Part shown: one piece after another, positions 1 through 5,248 of the stretch
Position numbering within the stretch: position 1 is the stretch's first letter
Layout of the letters: each line of letters opens with the position of its first letter
Assembly (NCBI GenBank): GCA_947074245.1
Contig: CAMTOW010000188.1
Coordinates: 1-5,248, forward strand
From: an uncultured Bacteroidales bacterium
GTDB lineage: Bacteria; Bacteroidota; Bacteroidia; Bacteroidales; JAUNSR01
Direction: 5' to 3'
DNA length: 5,248 nt
The notes under the pieces: model-generated
Databases searched by the model: none
Told to the model about the DNA's origin: nothing
The model's input: the letters and a program-made list of their open reading frames with translations, nothing else
Made by a program: the position numbers and the translations under genes

Positions 1-636
1 GCCGCACGCGTTACACAGATCATCAATCTCATCCTGAACATCCTGCGGAATATCCTTAACCGACGAAACCAATGGATAACGTTGCCGCAAAGCCTCCAAC
101 AAAGCCTCTTCGAAGCGGAAGTCATTATTGCCGATAATCGATTTTTCGGGAGTGAAACCGATTTGCAACGGCCGTTTTACCGGAAGCTCGGCTTCCGCTT
201 CGATCCGTACGGGAATCTCTTCCAGCAAACGCGACTGCTTAATCGGCTCGCGGAAATAAATCACACGGAAACCTGCGTTATCCGTAGGATCTTTCAGATT
301 CAACCCAAATAAAGAATCCGTACCGATATAAAACTGTAGGATACCCTCTTTCGGAAACCCTTCAAGCGGGGGCATCTGCGAAAAATTGATCTGTGCCAGA
401 AATGCCAGCGGACTCTCCTTTCTGCCACTGCGCAAATCCATCGGATAGGTAAATTTCTCCGGCAGATAAGGCATCCCTCCTATCTTACTGTCCAAGGCCG
501 AAGTCACCCCGTCGTGAGGCGATATCGTTATCGAATCCATATCAGCGATCTGAAATTGCGAGATATTGGTTCGAAATGAGTATTTATCTTCGAAATCGCC
601 TTGTATATCCCTGATAATCCGTTTAATAATATTCAT
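1..636 (-). CDS. YwqG/DUF1963 family protein, C-terminus cut by window edge
   Basis: Seen: an open frame reads leftward from ATG at 636 to base 1 without a stop, giving 212 residues. Around residues 53-60 there is GGMPYLPE, followed by PLAFLAQINFSQMPPLEGFPKEG (about 76-98, written here as a consensus region), then LQFYIGTDSLFGL, DPTDNAGFRVIYF and a PEKSIIGNNDFRFEEAL segment. Known: the GGxPYLP, PLxFLAQINF and GxLQFYI blocks are the signature of YwqG/DUF1963 proteins, soluble cytoplasmic proteins of roughly 260 residues with a solved Bacillus structure but no established biochemical role. The missing part should be the C-terminal third, with the usual WGD/NFFI-type blocks. There is no signal peptide or membrane segment. 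No Shine-Dalgarno precedes the ATG, which is normal for Bacteroidales. It is divergent from the lysine exporter pair, with 114 bases between the starts. Family assignment is confident; function is unknown. Confidence 0.9.
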   Translation of the reverse strand, partial: MNIIKRIIRDIQGDFEDKYSFRTNISQFQIADMDSITISPHDGVTSALDSKIGGMPYLPEKFTYPMDLRSGRKESPLAFLAQINFSQMPPLEGFPKEGILQFYIGTDSLFGLNLKDPTDNAGFRVIYFREPIKQSRLLEEIPVRIEAEAELPVKRPLQIGFTPEKSIIGNNDFRFEEALLEALRQRYPLVSSVKDIPQDVQDEIDDLCNACG

Positions 637-707
637 AGAAAAAGCTCTTATTATTTTATATAACGTTTTTAAATGAAGGAGCGAACTATAAATCTTCATT
701 ATAATCG

Positions 708-715
708 TATCTTCG
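708..715 (+). promoter_or_regulatory. Candidate -7 promoter element for the exporter operon
   Basis: TATCTTCG matches the Bacteroidetes -7 consensus TAnnTTTG at all but one position and is followed by CA, as many such promoters are. It lies 35 bases before the ATG at 751, which would give a leader of about 30 bases and exclude an upstream ATG at 673. No good -33 TTTG is seen at the usual 19-21 base spacing, so this is a moderate call. Confidence 0.4.
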
Positions 716-750
716 CAACCAAATATAACGATTCGTATCTCTTTATTCAC

Positions 751-1032
751 ATGTTTTCATTAATCCTTACCTTAATAGCCGGCGTATTTTTAGGCCGCAT
801 TTTCGCAAACAATAAATTGATCCGTCACATTCCGAAACTCATCTTCCCGATCGTCCTGGTGCTTTTATTCATCATGGGAATCGCCATCGGATCCAACCCC
901 GACATTATCAACAATCTGGATACACTGGGGCTCGAAGCTCTCATTATCACATCGGGCGCACTTCTAGGAACGATGGGAGGCGCTTATGCCCTGGGGAAAT
1001 ATCTTTTCGGCAGAAAGGAGGCAAAAGCATGA
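751..1032 (+). CDS. lysO: Split LysO-type lysine exporter, small N-terminal subunit (DUF340)
   Basis: This 93-residue, strongly hydrophobic protein corresponds to the N-terminal third of the single-chain exporter LysO (YbjE) of enterobacteria, which is about 300 residues long. Three membrane segments can be placed at about 3-18, 31-47 and 62-86, with a basic tail (GRKEAKA). The characteristic block is LLFIMGIAIGSNPDIINNL at about 38-56. Known: LysO exports L-lysine and thialysine across the inner membrane, and split two-gene forms occur in Bacteroidetes. An acidic residue just after the GIxIGS block (D51 here) may match one of the intramembrane acidic residues important in E. coli LysO; that mapping is inference. 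The start at 751 is chosen because a frame-matched ATG at 673 would add a 26-residue polar, basic stretch and lies upstream of the candidate promoter. The stop overlaps the next start (ATGA, 1029-1032), so the two halves are almost certainly co-translated and form one transporter. Confidence 0.85.
   Translation: MFSLILTLIAGVFLGRIFANNKLIRHIPKLIFPIVLVLLFIMGIAIGSNPDIINNLDTLGLEALIITSGALLGTMGGAYALGKYLFGRKEAKA
1015..1021 (+). promoter_or_regulatory. Strong Shine-Dalgarno before the second exporter gene
   Basis: AAGGAGG sits 7 bases before the ATG at 1029, inside the last codons of the upstream gene (encoding part of the RKEAKA tail). It is a full anti-SD complement at ideal spacing. Bacteroidetes genes seldom carry one; the start at 751 and both start candidates of the hexosaminidase have none. 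Together with the ATGA overlap it suggests coupled re-initiation that keeps the two subunits in a fixed ratio. The bases themselves are clear; the function is inferred. Confidence 0.6.
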
Positions 1033-1628
1033 AAGGTACGATTCTGATTCTACTGTTTCTGCTCGGTGGCGTATGGGTAGGCAAAACCGGATTCCCGGAA
1101 TTTCTGATTACCAACGATTATAGCACTACGGTCTTATTCTGTCTTTTATTCGCCGTCGGAATCTGTATCGGATCAGACAAAGAATTGCTGGAAAAATTAA
1201 AAACGCAAAAACCGATCCTTCTGCTCGTTCCGCTGATTACGATTCTGGGATCGTTGTTGGGTGCGGCTGTCATTTCTTTCAGCATACCCGATCGATCGCT
1301 GAGCGATTGTCTGGCGGTAGCGTCCGGTTTCGGATATTATTCATTGTCGAGCATTCTGATTACGGAGTATAAAAGTGCCGACCTGGGCGTAGTCGCGTTA
1401 TTATCCAACATCATCCGCGAACTCTCGGTATTGATTTTCGCGCCATTGATGGTGCGTTATGCCGGCAAACTTTCGCCGATCTGCTGTGCCGGAGCCACAT
1501 CGATGGACAGCACGCTACCCGTTATTACCCGTGTATCGGGCAATGAATTCGTATTCATCGCGATCTTACACGGCATTCTGGTTGACTTAAGCGTCCCGTT
1601 TCTGGTTACGTTTTTCTGCAGCATCTGA
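1029..1628 (+). CDS. lysO: Split LysO-type lysine exporter, large C-terminal subunit (DUF340)
   Basis: This 199-residue membrane protein corresponds to the C-terminal two thirds of LysO. It contains the strongest family signatures: SGFGYYSLSSILITE (about 99-113), SNIIRELSVLIFAPL (about 126-140) and CAGATSMDSTLPVI (about 153-166), followed by an AILHGILVDLSVPFL segment near the C-terminus. Hydrophobic stretches suggest about six or seven membrane segments (near 4-20, 32-49, 62-84, 93-112, 119-141, 150-165 and 173-197). E131 in the RE motif is the likely counterpart of an acidic residue needed for transport in E. coli LysO; this is inference from motif position. The role is export of L-lysine, probably also of toxic analogues. 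It starts in the ATGA overlap with the small subunit and has AAGGAGG at 1015-1021. No lysine riboswitch-like leader is seen before the operon. Family assignment is firm; substrate specificity is taken from the E. coli family member. Confidence 0.9.
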   Translation: MKGTILILLFLLGGVWVGKTGFPEFLITNDYSTTVLFCLLFAVGICIGSDKELLEKLKTQKPILLLVPLITILGSLLGAAVISFSIPDRSLSDCLAVASGFGYYSLSSILITEYKSADLGVVALLSNIIRELSVLIFAPLMVRYAGKLSPICCAGATSMDSTLPVITRVSGNEFVFIAILHGILVDLSVPFLVTFFCSI

Positions 1629-1661
1629 TTCGGAGCATATTAAAAATGATTCGAGCGGTTG

Positions 1662-1676
1662 GGAATAAAATATTCC
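1662..1676. repeat. Short inverted repeat GGAATA-AAA-TATTCC
   Basis: Two perfect 6-base arms flank a 3-base centre, 33 bases after the exporter stop. No T-tract follows, so it is not an intrinsic terminator. It could be a 3' hairpin that stabilises the operon transcript, or chance in AT-rich DNA. Confidence 0.35.
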
Positions 1677-1712
1677 TGCCTGAACATTTCGGGAAGATCG
1701 CTTGAAAACCAT

Positions 1713-1734
1713 TCGTTCAAACACGTTTAAACGA
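1713..1734. repeat. Imperfect inverted repeat with CGTTTAAACG core
   Basis: The arms TCGTTCAAAC and GTTTAAACGA pair at nine of ten positions around a 2-base centre, and the right half contains the perfect palindrome CGTTTAAACG (1724-1733). No T-tract follows. It could be a protein-binding site or a transcript hairpin; no regulator gene is nearby to support either reading. Confidence 0.4.
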
Positions 1735-2018
1735 TCTGTCACACGCCGGGTAACGTTGGTTTACACGTCTGTTAATGACCGTTTTCTGACGATAAAATGA
1801 GTTTTCCTGACGCAGCCGTTTCAAAAAATGTAGCAAGAAATAAAACTTTAGATGTCATCAAAAATCGAATCTGATTTTCAGAAAACCATCGTTGCCCAAA
1901 GAAAAAGATAGATCGACGGATACTCTCTATCTGTATCGATTAGAAAACCGTTATAGACATTGGCTTGCGAACCGATCTTTCAACCGAGATTCATTTGACA
2001 AACCGGATTTTAAATAAG

Positions 2019-2059
2019 AAAAGCGCCCTTCTTCAGTTGTGAAGAAGGGCGCTTTTTTT
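2019..2059. terminator. Strong, probably bidirectional intrinsic terminator
   Basis: A perfect 16-base stem (2019-2034 with 2041-2056; GC-rich core GCGCCCTTCTTC) encloses the 6-base loop AGTTGT, and the plus-strand copy runs into seven T residues (2053-2059). On the minus strand the stem is followed by TTTTC and more T-rich DNA, so it can also stop transcription from the hexosaminidase gene, whose stop codon is about 127 bases away. It lies between convergent genes, as expected for a shared terminator. It is remote from the exporter stop (about 390 bases). Confidence 0.93.
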
Positions 2060-2065
2060 GTATGG

Positions 2066-2084
2066 AATCAGAGCTGATTTTTTT
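2066..2084 (+). terminator. Weak second terminator-like hairpin
   Basis: AATCAG-AG-CTGATT is a perfect 6-base inverted repeat that passes directly into a run of seven T residues (2078-2084). The tight centre means at most about five pairs with a 4-base loop, so it is weak. Lying 6 bases beyond the strong terminator, it may act as a backup for plus-strand read-through. Confidence 0.4.
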
Positions 2085-2145
2085 CAATCGAACCCGGTCA
2101 AGCGATCCTGTTAAACCCGTTAATGATTAAGCGATTTAGCAAGAA

Positions 2146-2159
2146 ACGCCGAGCGGCGT
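2146..2159 (-). terminator. Possible hairpin at the 3' end of the hexosaminidase transcript
   Basis: ACGCCG-AG-CGGCGT is a perfect GC-rich inverted repeat 26 bases beyond the hexosaminidase stop. Read on the minus strand the stem is followed by only TTCTTG, a poor T-tract. It may add 3' end stability or help termination ahead of the stronger element at 2019-2059. A further small repeat TCCGA-TAT-TCGGA lies at 2164-2176. Confidence 0.35.
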
Positions 2160-2185
2160 CTGCTCCGATATTCGGATATAGCCAG

Positions 2186-4546
2186 TCAGTTAGCCGAATG
2201 GAAATAAAGATTCGTTTCATCTTTGATTTGTTTGCCGTCCGGGCCAAGTACGTTCATGCGCAACACACCGCCGTTTGAGTCGAAGTAAAGCACACGAAGC
2301 TTATGCAGCCCTTTTGCCAAAACTTTCTGTCCGGCGATTTCTACCGGAGAATGCGGTCCGTCGTTTTCAACCACAAGATCTTCGTCGATATAGAGCAAGC
2401 TTCCGTCGTCCGATAAAACGGAGAACGTGTAGATGCCATCTTCCGGCGCATTGAAATATCCGTTGATTACCAAACCGATATTACCTTTCACACCATTCGG
2501 AATAGCTACTTTTTCGACCGGATAGGTTCCGTTAAGCGGCGCGTTCTCAATTTCCGTACATTTCAATCCGCGATATTCATGCCAGTTGGCCAATAATCCC
2601 GGTGCAACTTCCGCCACTTCTACGGCAGGAGCCATATCGCTTTTAATGAACGAAGTGCGATAGATATCGCCGCGTTTGCCGTTAGCACCAAAGGCACGGA
2701 ATACGAATTCGGTGGTCTCGTTGATTCGAAGCGGCTCGGTATATGGTTTTGAGTTCTGATCCGGAATAGAACCGTCGGTCGTATAATAGATTTTCGCGCT
2801 CGGGTCTACACAAGTGATGTCTACGATACCTTCGCCTGTAAAGGTGTTACGCTCATAAAAACCTTTCAGATCCGGAATACGATAGTTGATCTTCATCACG
2901 TTCAGACGCGGAAATTGTCCGATCACTTTCTCTAGGAATGTATCCTCATTTTTCGTAGCCGGATCAATCCAAGCGATCTCCGACAACGCCAACAGACGTG
3001 GCGTAAGCATAAACTGCATACGCTCGCGTGACGGAATCCCTTCACACCAAATGTTGCCCTGTACTCCCATGATCAAGTCTTTTTGCTCCGGAGTATGAAC
3101 GGTCGCAGTCGGTTCGAAATCATAAACATTCAGAAGCGAACGTTTGTCTTGATGCGCGTCGAAGTAAAGCCATGCGTTTGGAGTAGCGATCGTTTTATTG
3201 CCTTGAGCGGTCGCTTCCGGAATCGAATTAGGCGCCCAACTTCTCCACCACATTACCGTTGCGGTTTCAGACAATCCGCCTTCGATAATCTCATCCCAGC
3301 CGATCATTTTCTTGCCGTTTTCATTGAAGAAGCGCTCCATATATTTTACGAACCAAGCCTGCAATTCGTCTTCCGACTTCAGCTTTTCGGCTTTGATTCG
3401 TTTCTGGCAATCGGAACATTTCTTCCAATTGGTTTTCTCAACCTCGTCCGCTCCCAAATGAACATATTCGTAAGGGAACAAATCGAAGATTTCAGAATAG
3501 ATGTTCTTACAGAACGTAAGAGCGGACTCTTTACCCGGACAAACCGGAGAAGAGAACATCGCGCCCCATCCCGGTTGGTCGGAACAAGAAATACCTTTAT
3601 AGGATGTGATCGCAGCCAGGAAGTGACCCGGCATATCGATTTCCGGAATCACGTCGATACCTCGTATCTGAGCGTAACGAACGATATCGCGAATCTCGTC
3701 TTGTGTATAGAAACCTCCGTATAACGTATCGCCTTTTTGATCGATTCGAAGATGTTCGTTCGGAATTTTGAAGTCAGGGTTCATTTCGCTCACTTCGCGT
3801 TCTTTACATTCGAAATCGTGGTTATTGAATGTACGCCAAGCTCCTTTTTCAGTCAACAAGGGATATTGCTTGATCTCGATACGCCACCCCTGGTCATCGG
3901 TCAGATGCCAATGGAATTTGTTTAGTTTATAAAGAGCCATCAGATCCAGCAATTCTTTGATCTCTTCCGGAGTATAGAAATGGCGGGAAACATCGAGCAT
4001 CAGTCCACGCCACTCGAAACGGGGCGCATCTTTAATCTCAACGGTAGGAATGGTCCACTTCATACCAGACAATACCTCAGTCGACTCGATTTCTGCCGGA
4101 AGCAATTGGCGAAGAGTCTGGATAGCCGTGATCATTGCCGGATACGAACCCGACTTCAATTCTGCTTTTTGAGCGGTTACGATCAGTTCATATTCATTCG
4201 GGCGCATGGTCAGCGTATCTACATACAGATAGATATCGCCCGTTTGAGCTTCACGAACGGAAAATCCATATCCCGTAGAGCGGTTCAGAAACGAAGACAG
4301 ATAATCGGCCGCCTGGATCAATGACGGATCGTTTACTCCGATCGTCATCCCATCCTTCAACGAGAATGAGCCGGATGAATAGGCGACATGGGCCGGTTGC
4401 GGAATCAATGAGATTTCCGTAGGTGCCTGATGAGAAGATGTGCAGCTTTGAAACAAAGCCACTACACCCAAAGCACAATAAGTGAATAAGCGTGTGTAAA
4501 ATTTCACAATAAGGGGATTTAAAAATTGATTATTGAGAATAAGCAT
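2186..4546 (-). CDS. Lipoprotein beta-N-acetylhexosaminidase (GH20) with chitobiase-C-like and PA14 domains
   Basis: Numbered from ATG 4546, 786 residues. A lipoprotein signal peptide ends at LFQSC (Cys35), so the mature protein is membrane-anchored; the residues after Cys show no acidic surface-export signal, suggesting a periplasmic orientation. A GH20b N-terminal domain spans about 42-170. The catalytic GH20 barrel spans about 175-526, with WRGLMLD (R180), FHWHLTDDQGW (211-221), PEIDMPGH (301-308), HLGADEV (catalytic pair D367-E368), VMWWRSW (431-437) and GNIW (497-500). Known: GH20 uses substrate-assisted catalysis, with the Asp orienting the acetamido group and the Glu as acid/base, to release terminal GlcNAc or GalNAc. 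A chitobiase-C/Fn3-like domain (about 565-635; KIYYTTDGS) is followed by a PA14 domain (about 648-782; DGIYTFSVLSDDGSLLYID), probably glycan-binding. All catalytic motifs are intact. A GTG at 4507 (codon 14) gives a more typical 22-residue signal peptide and may be the true start. Likely targets are host or bacterial glycans; the exact substrate is unknown. Confidence 0.96.
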   Translation of the reverse strand: MLILNNQFLNPLIVKFYTRLFTYCALGVVALFQSCTSSHQAPTEISLIPQPAHVAYSSGSFSLKDGMTIGVNDPSLIQAADYLSSFLNRSTGYGFSVREAQTGDIYLYVDTLTMRPNEYELIVTAQKAELKSGSYPAMITAIQTLRQLLPAEIESTEVLSGMKWTIPTVEIKDAPRFEWRGLMLDVSRHFYTPEEIKELLDLMALYKLNKFHWHLTDDQGWRIEIKQYPLLTEKGAWRTFNNHDFECKEREVSEMNPDFKIPNEHLRIDQKGDTLYGGFYTQDEIRDIVRYAQIRGIDVIPEIDMPGHFLAAITSYKGISCSDQPGWGAMFSSPVCPGKESALTFCKNIYSEIFDLFPYEYVHLGADEVEKTNWKKCSDCQKRIKAEKLKSEDELQAWFVKYMERFFNENGKKMIGWDEIIEGGLSETATVMWWRSWAPNSIPEATAQGNKTIATPNAWLYFDAHQDKRSLLNVYDFEPTATVHTPEQKDLIMGVQGNIWCEGIPSRERMQFMLTPRLLALSEIAWIDPATKNEDTFLEKVIGQFPRLNVMKINYRIPDLKGFYERNTFTGEGIVDITCVDPSAKIYYTTDGSIPDQNSKPYTEPLRINETTEFVFRAFGANGKRGDIYRTSFIKSDMAPAVEVAEVAPGLLANWHEYRGLKCTEIENAPLNGTYPVEKVAIPNGVKGNIGLVINGYFNAPEDGIYTFSVLSDDGSLLYIDEDLVVENDGPHSPVEIAGQKVLAKGLHKLRVLYFDSNGGVLRMNVLGPDGKQIKDETNLYFHSAN

Positions 4547-4557
4547 TCATGTAACTA

Positions 4558-4565
4558 CAAATGTA
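4558..4565 (-). promoter_or_regulatory. -7 promoter element of the hexosaminidase gene
   Basis: Read on the minus strand, TACATTTG is a perfect match to the Bacteroidetes -7 consensus TAnnTTTG. The upstream -33 region has only a TTTA at 4591-4588, 22 bases away. Transcription would begin near 4553-4555, only about 8 bases before the ATG at 4546 but about 47 bases before the GTG at 4507, which bears on the start choice. Confidence 0.6.
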
Positions 4566-4879
4566 ACCGATTTCCGCGTGTCCTTAATAAAGGAAACCGG
4601 ATAAGCCTATTTCTTAAAGTTTTTTATATTCAGGTAAATATTCTGTTTTTCGCTGAATATATTTTCATTTCAAATCCTGTCATTTGTTTTAACGTTTTTA
4701 CTTTCTTATACCATAGTTTCAAAAACATTCCAAATAAATGAATTTTATTTATTTTAATCATCGTTAATCAAGCACCCTATTAACTAAATAAACCATTCAT
4801 ATTATTTAAGCAGATTGAAACGGAAGATAACATACACACACAAACACCTAACAAACAACAGATTAAGCACACACATTCA
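4566..4879. other. AT-rich divergent intergenic region
   Basis: Very AT-rich DNA between the divergently transcribed hexosaminidase and lipoprotein genes. No credible coding frame is seen; a plus-strand frame at 4526-4741 overlaps the hexosaminidase start and has low-complexity composition. It holds a CA-rich patch around 4830-4880 and a spaced direct repeat at 4754-4770. No structured RNA was recognised. Confidence 0.55.
4754..4770. repeat. Direct repeat TTAATCA spaced by one helical turn
   Basis: Two exact copies of TTAATCA (4754-4760 and 4764-4770) are offset by 10 bases, so they face the same side of the DNA. That geometry suits a dimeric regulator, but the sequence is short and AT-rich and could occur by chance. 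Confidence 0.3.
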
Positions 4880-4910
4880 TTTGTAACAGAATTACACGTA
4901 GCTATTTTAG
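4880..4910 (+). promoter_or_regulatory. Upstream candidate promoter for the right-edge lipoprotein gene
   Basis: An exact -33 TTTG (4880-4883) is followed after 19 bases by TATTTTAG (4903-4910), one mismatch from TAnnTTTG. Spacing is as expected for the Bacteroidetes housekeeping sigma factor. It would give a leader of roughly 120 bases and act alongside the nearer promoter at 4974-5004. Confidence 0.4.
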
Positions 4911-4973
4911 CACGATTAACACGCCATTTTAAGACAAAAAGCAATTTCAGCAAATGTTTTACAAAAGTTATTA

Positions 4974-5004
4974 TTTAAAACAACTATAGATAGCATTACG
5001 TTTG
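4974..5004 (+). promoter_or_regulatory. Promoter of the right-edge lipoprotein gene
   Basis: TACGTTTG (4997-5004) matches the -7 consensus TAnnTTTG perfectly, and TTTA (4974-4977), one mismatch from the -33 TTTG, lies exactly 19 bases upstream. Transcription would begin near 5008-5010, leaving a leader of about 28 bases before the ATG at 5037. Confidence 0.7.
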
Positions 5005-5036
5005 AAGAGAAGTTTTAATGCTAACTGTCGCATGCC

Positions 5037-5248
5037 ATGAATAAGATATACCTCAGAACATTATCAGTTCTTTGTCTGATGTTGATGTTTGTATCCTGCG
5101 CGGCAGGAAGAGTTTCGTCGAAGAATGACAAATTAACAGCAGATATTTCATACAGCACGAATATTCCTTACTTTACTCGCAACGGCGATTCAGACGCTGA
5201 AAGCGCGAGGCCATGTCCGGAACTGAAGCAGATCAATGCGGAAAACTT
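5037..5248 (+). CDS. Lipoprotein of unknown function, N-terminal part only
   Basis: The frame opens at ATG 5037 and is still open at the window edge (70 codons visible). The N-terminus MNKIYLRTLSV is followed by a hydrophobic stretch and the lipobox FVSC with Cys21, a clear signal-peptidase II lipoprotein signal. The mature part begins CAAGRVSSK and continues as a polar segment (LTADISYSTNIPYFTRNGD, then PCPELKQINAEN). No acidic surface-export signal follows the Cys. The visible part is too short to name a family; the PxLxxIN-like spacing faintly recalls DUF3298/RsiV-type periplasmic proteins, but this is only a guess. No Shine-Dalgarno is present. It is preceded by a well-formed promoter at 4974-5004 and is divergent from the hexosaminidase, so shared regulation through the intervening AT-rich region is possible but unproven. 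Confidence 0.85.
   Translation, partial: MNKIYLRTLSVLCLMLMFVSCAAGRVSSKNDKLTADISYSTNIPYFTRNGDSDAESARPCPELKQINAEN

Larger units (their letters stand above)
1629..2018. other. Gene-free stretch downstream of the exporter operon
   Basis: About 390 bases separate the exporter stop from the strong terminator. No convincing coding frame is present on either strand; the longest ATG frame noticed just after the exporter encodes only 19 residues (1646-1705). No recognisable RNA family was seen and no full TAnnTTTG promoter on the plus strand. It holds short inverted repeats at 1662-1676 and 1713-1734 and an 11/12-base imperfect direct repeat (1781-1791 and 1801-1812). It is either a long 3' untranslated region, decayed sequence, or the site of an unrecognised small RNA. 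Confidence 0.5.

Noticed and set aside
82..312. Plus-strand open frame of 76 codons
   Set aside because: It lies antisense within the clearly conserved YwqG/DUF1963 coding sequence and has no recognisable protein features.
673..750. Upstream in-frame ATG extending the small exporter subunit by 26 residues
   Set aside because: The extension is polar and basic ahead of the first membrane segment, spans the candidate promoter at 708-715, and is not needed by the family, whose N-terminus fits MFSLIL at 751.
637..750. Lysine riboswitch or other leader RNA before the exporter operon
   Set aside because: The space is only 114 bases and shared with a divergent gene, the likely leader is about 30 bases, and no lysine-riboswitch core or long stem is visible.
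1646..1705. 19-codon frame just after the exporter operon
   Set aside because: Too short to support, with no ribosome binding site or motif; random frames of this length are common.
3083..3724. Plus-strand open frame of 213 codons antisense to the hexosaminidase
   Set aside because: It covers the most conserved part of the GH20 catalytic domain, and its translation is rich in Arg, Phe and Ser with no motif, typical of a shadow frame.
3980..4324. Plus-strand open frame of 114 codons
   Set aside because: Antisense to the GH20b and early catalytic region; no promoter, no motif, shadow composition.
4526..4741. Plus-strand open frame of 71 codons in the divergent region
   Set aside because: It overlaps the hexosaminidase start and promoter on the opposite strand, and its Phe/Ile/Asn-rich translation is what AT-rich non-coding DNA produces.
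4830..4880. CA-rich low-complexity patch
   Set aside because: The repeats are irregular, with no fixed unit or conserved spacing, so it is neither a CRISPR array nor a true microsatellite.

Overview
The window looks like chromosomal DNA from a member of the Bacteroidales (Parabacteroides/Tannerella/Bacteroides-like). This rests on moderate GC with very AT-rich intergenic DNA, promoter motifs of the Bacteroidetes TAnnTTTG type, start codons mostly without Shine-Dalgarno sequences, two lipoprotein signal peptides, and a secreted GH20 glycosidase with a C-terminal PA14 module. The species cannot be fixed from the sequence alone.

Layout: (1) 1-636, minus strand: the first 212 codons of a YwqG/DUF1963 protein whose C-terminus lies beyond the left edge. 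(2) 751-1628, plus strand: a two-gene operon encoding a split LysO-type (DUF340) lysine exporter, a 93-residue and a 199-residue membrane protein overlapping by ATGA. An unusually good AAGGAGG sits in front of the second start. (3) 1629-2185: a gene-free stretch between convergent genes, with a strong intrinsic terminator at 2019-2059 and several weaker hairpins. (4) 2186-4546, minus strand: a lipoprotein beta-N-acetylhexosaminidase (GH20 + chitobiase-C-like domain + PA14). Its start is debatable; a GTG at 4507 may be the true one. (5) 4547-5036: an AT-rich divergent promoter region with motifs firing both ways. (6) 5037-5248, plus strand: the first 70 codons of a lipoprotein of unknown function, cut by the right edge.

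The genes do not form one pathway. The exporter pair probably removes excess lysine (or a related basic amino acid) across the inner membrane. The hexosaminidase trims terminal GlcNAc/GalNAc from glycans in the periplasm or at the outer membrane. The YwqG protein has no established role. No mobile element, CRISPR array, tRNA or rRNA was seen, and no defence or other exotic system. The most notable observations are the ungapped similarity between the two exporter halves, the strong Shine-Dalgarno in a lineage that rarely uses one, the start-site problem of the hexosaminidase, and the long gap between the exporter and its apparent terminator.
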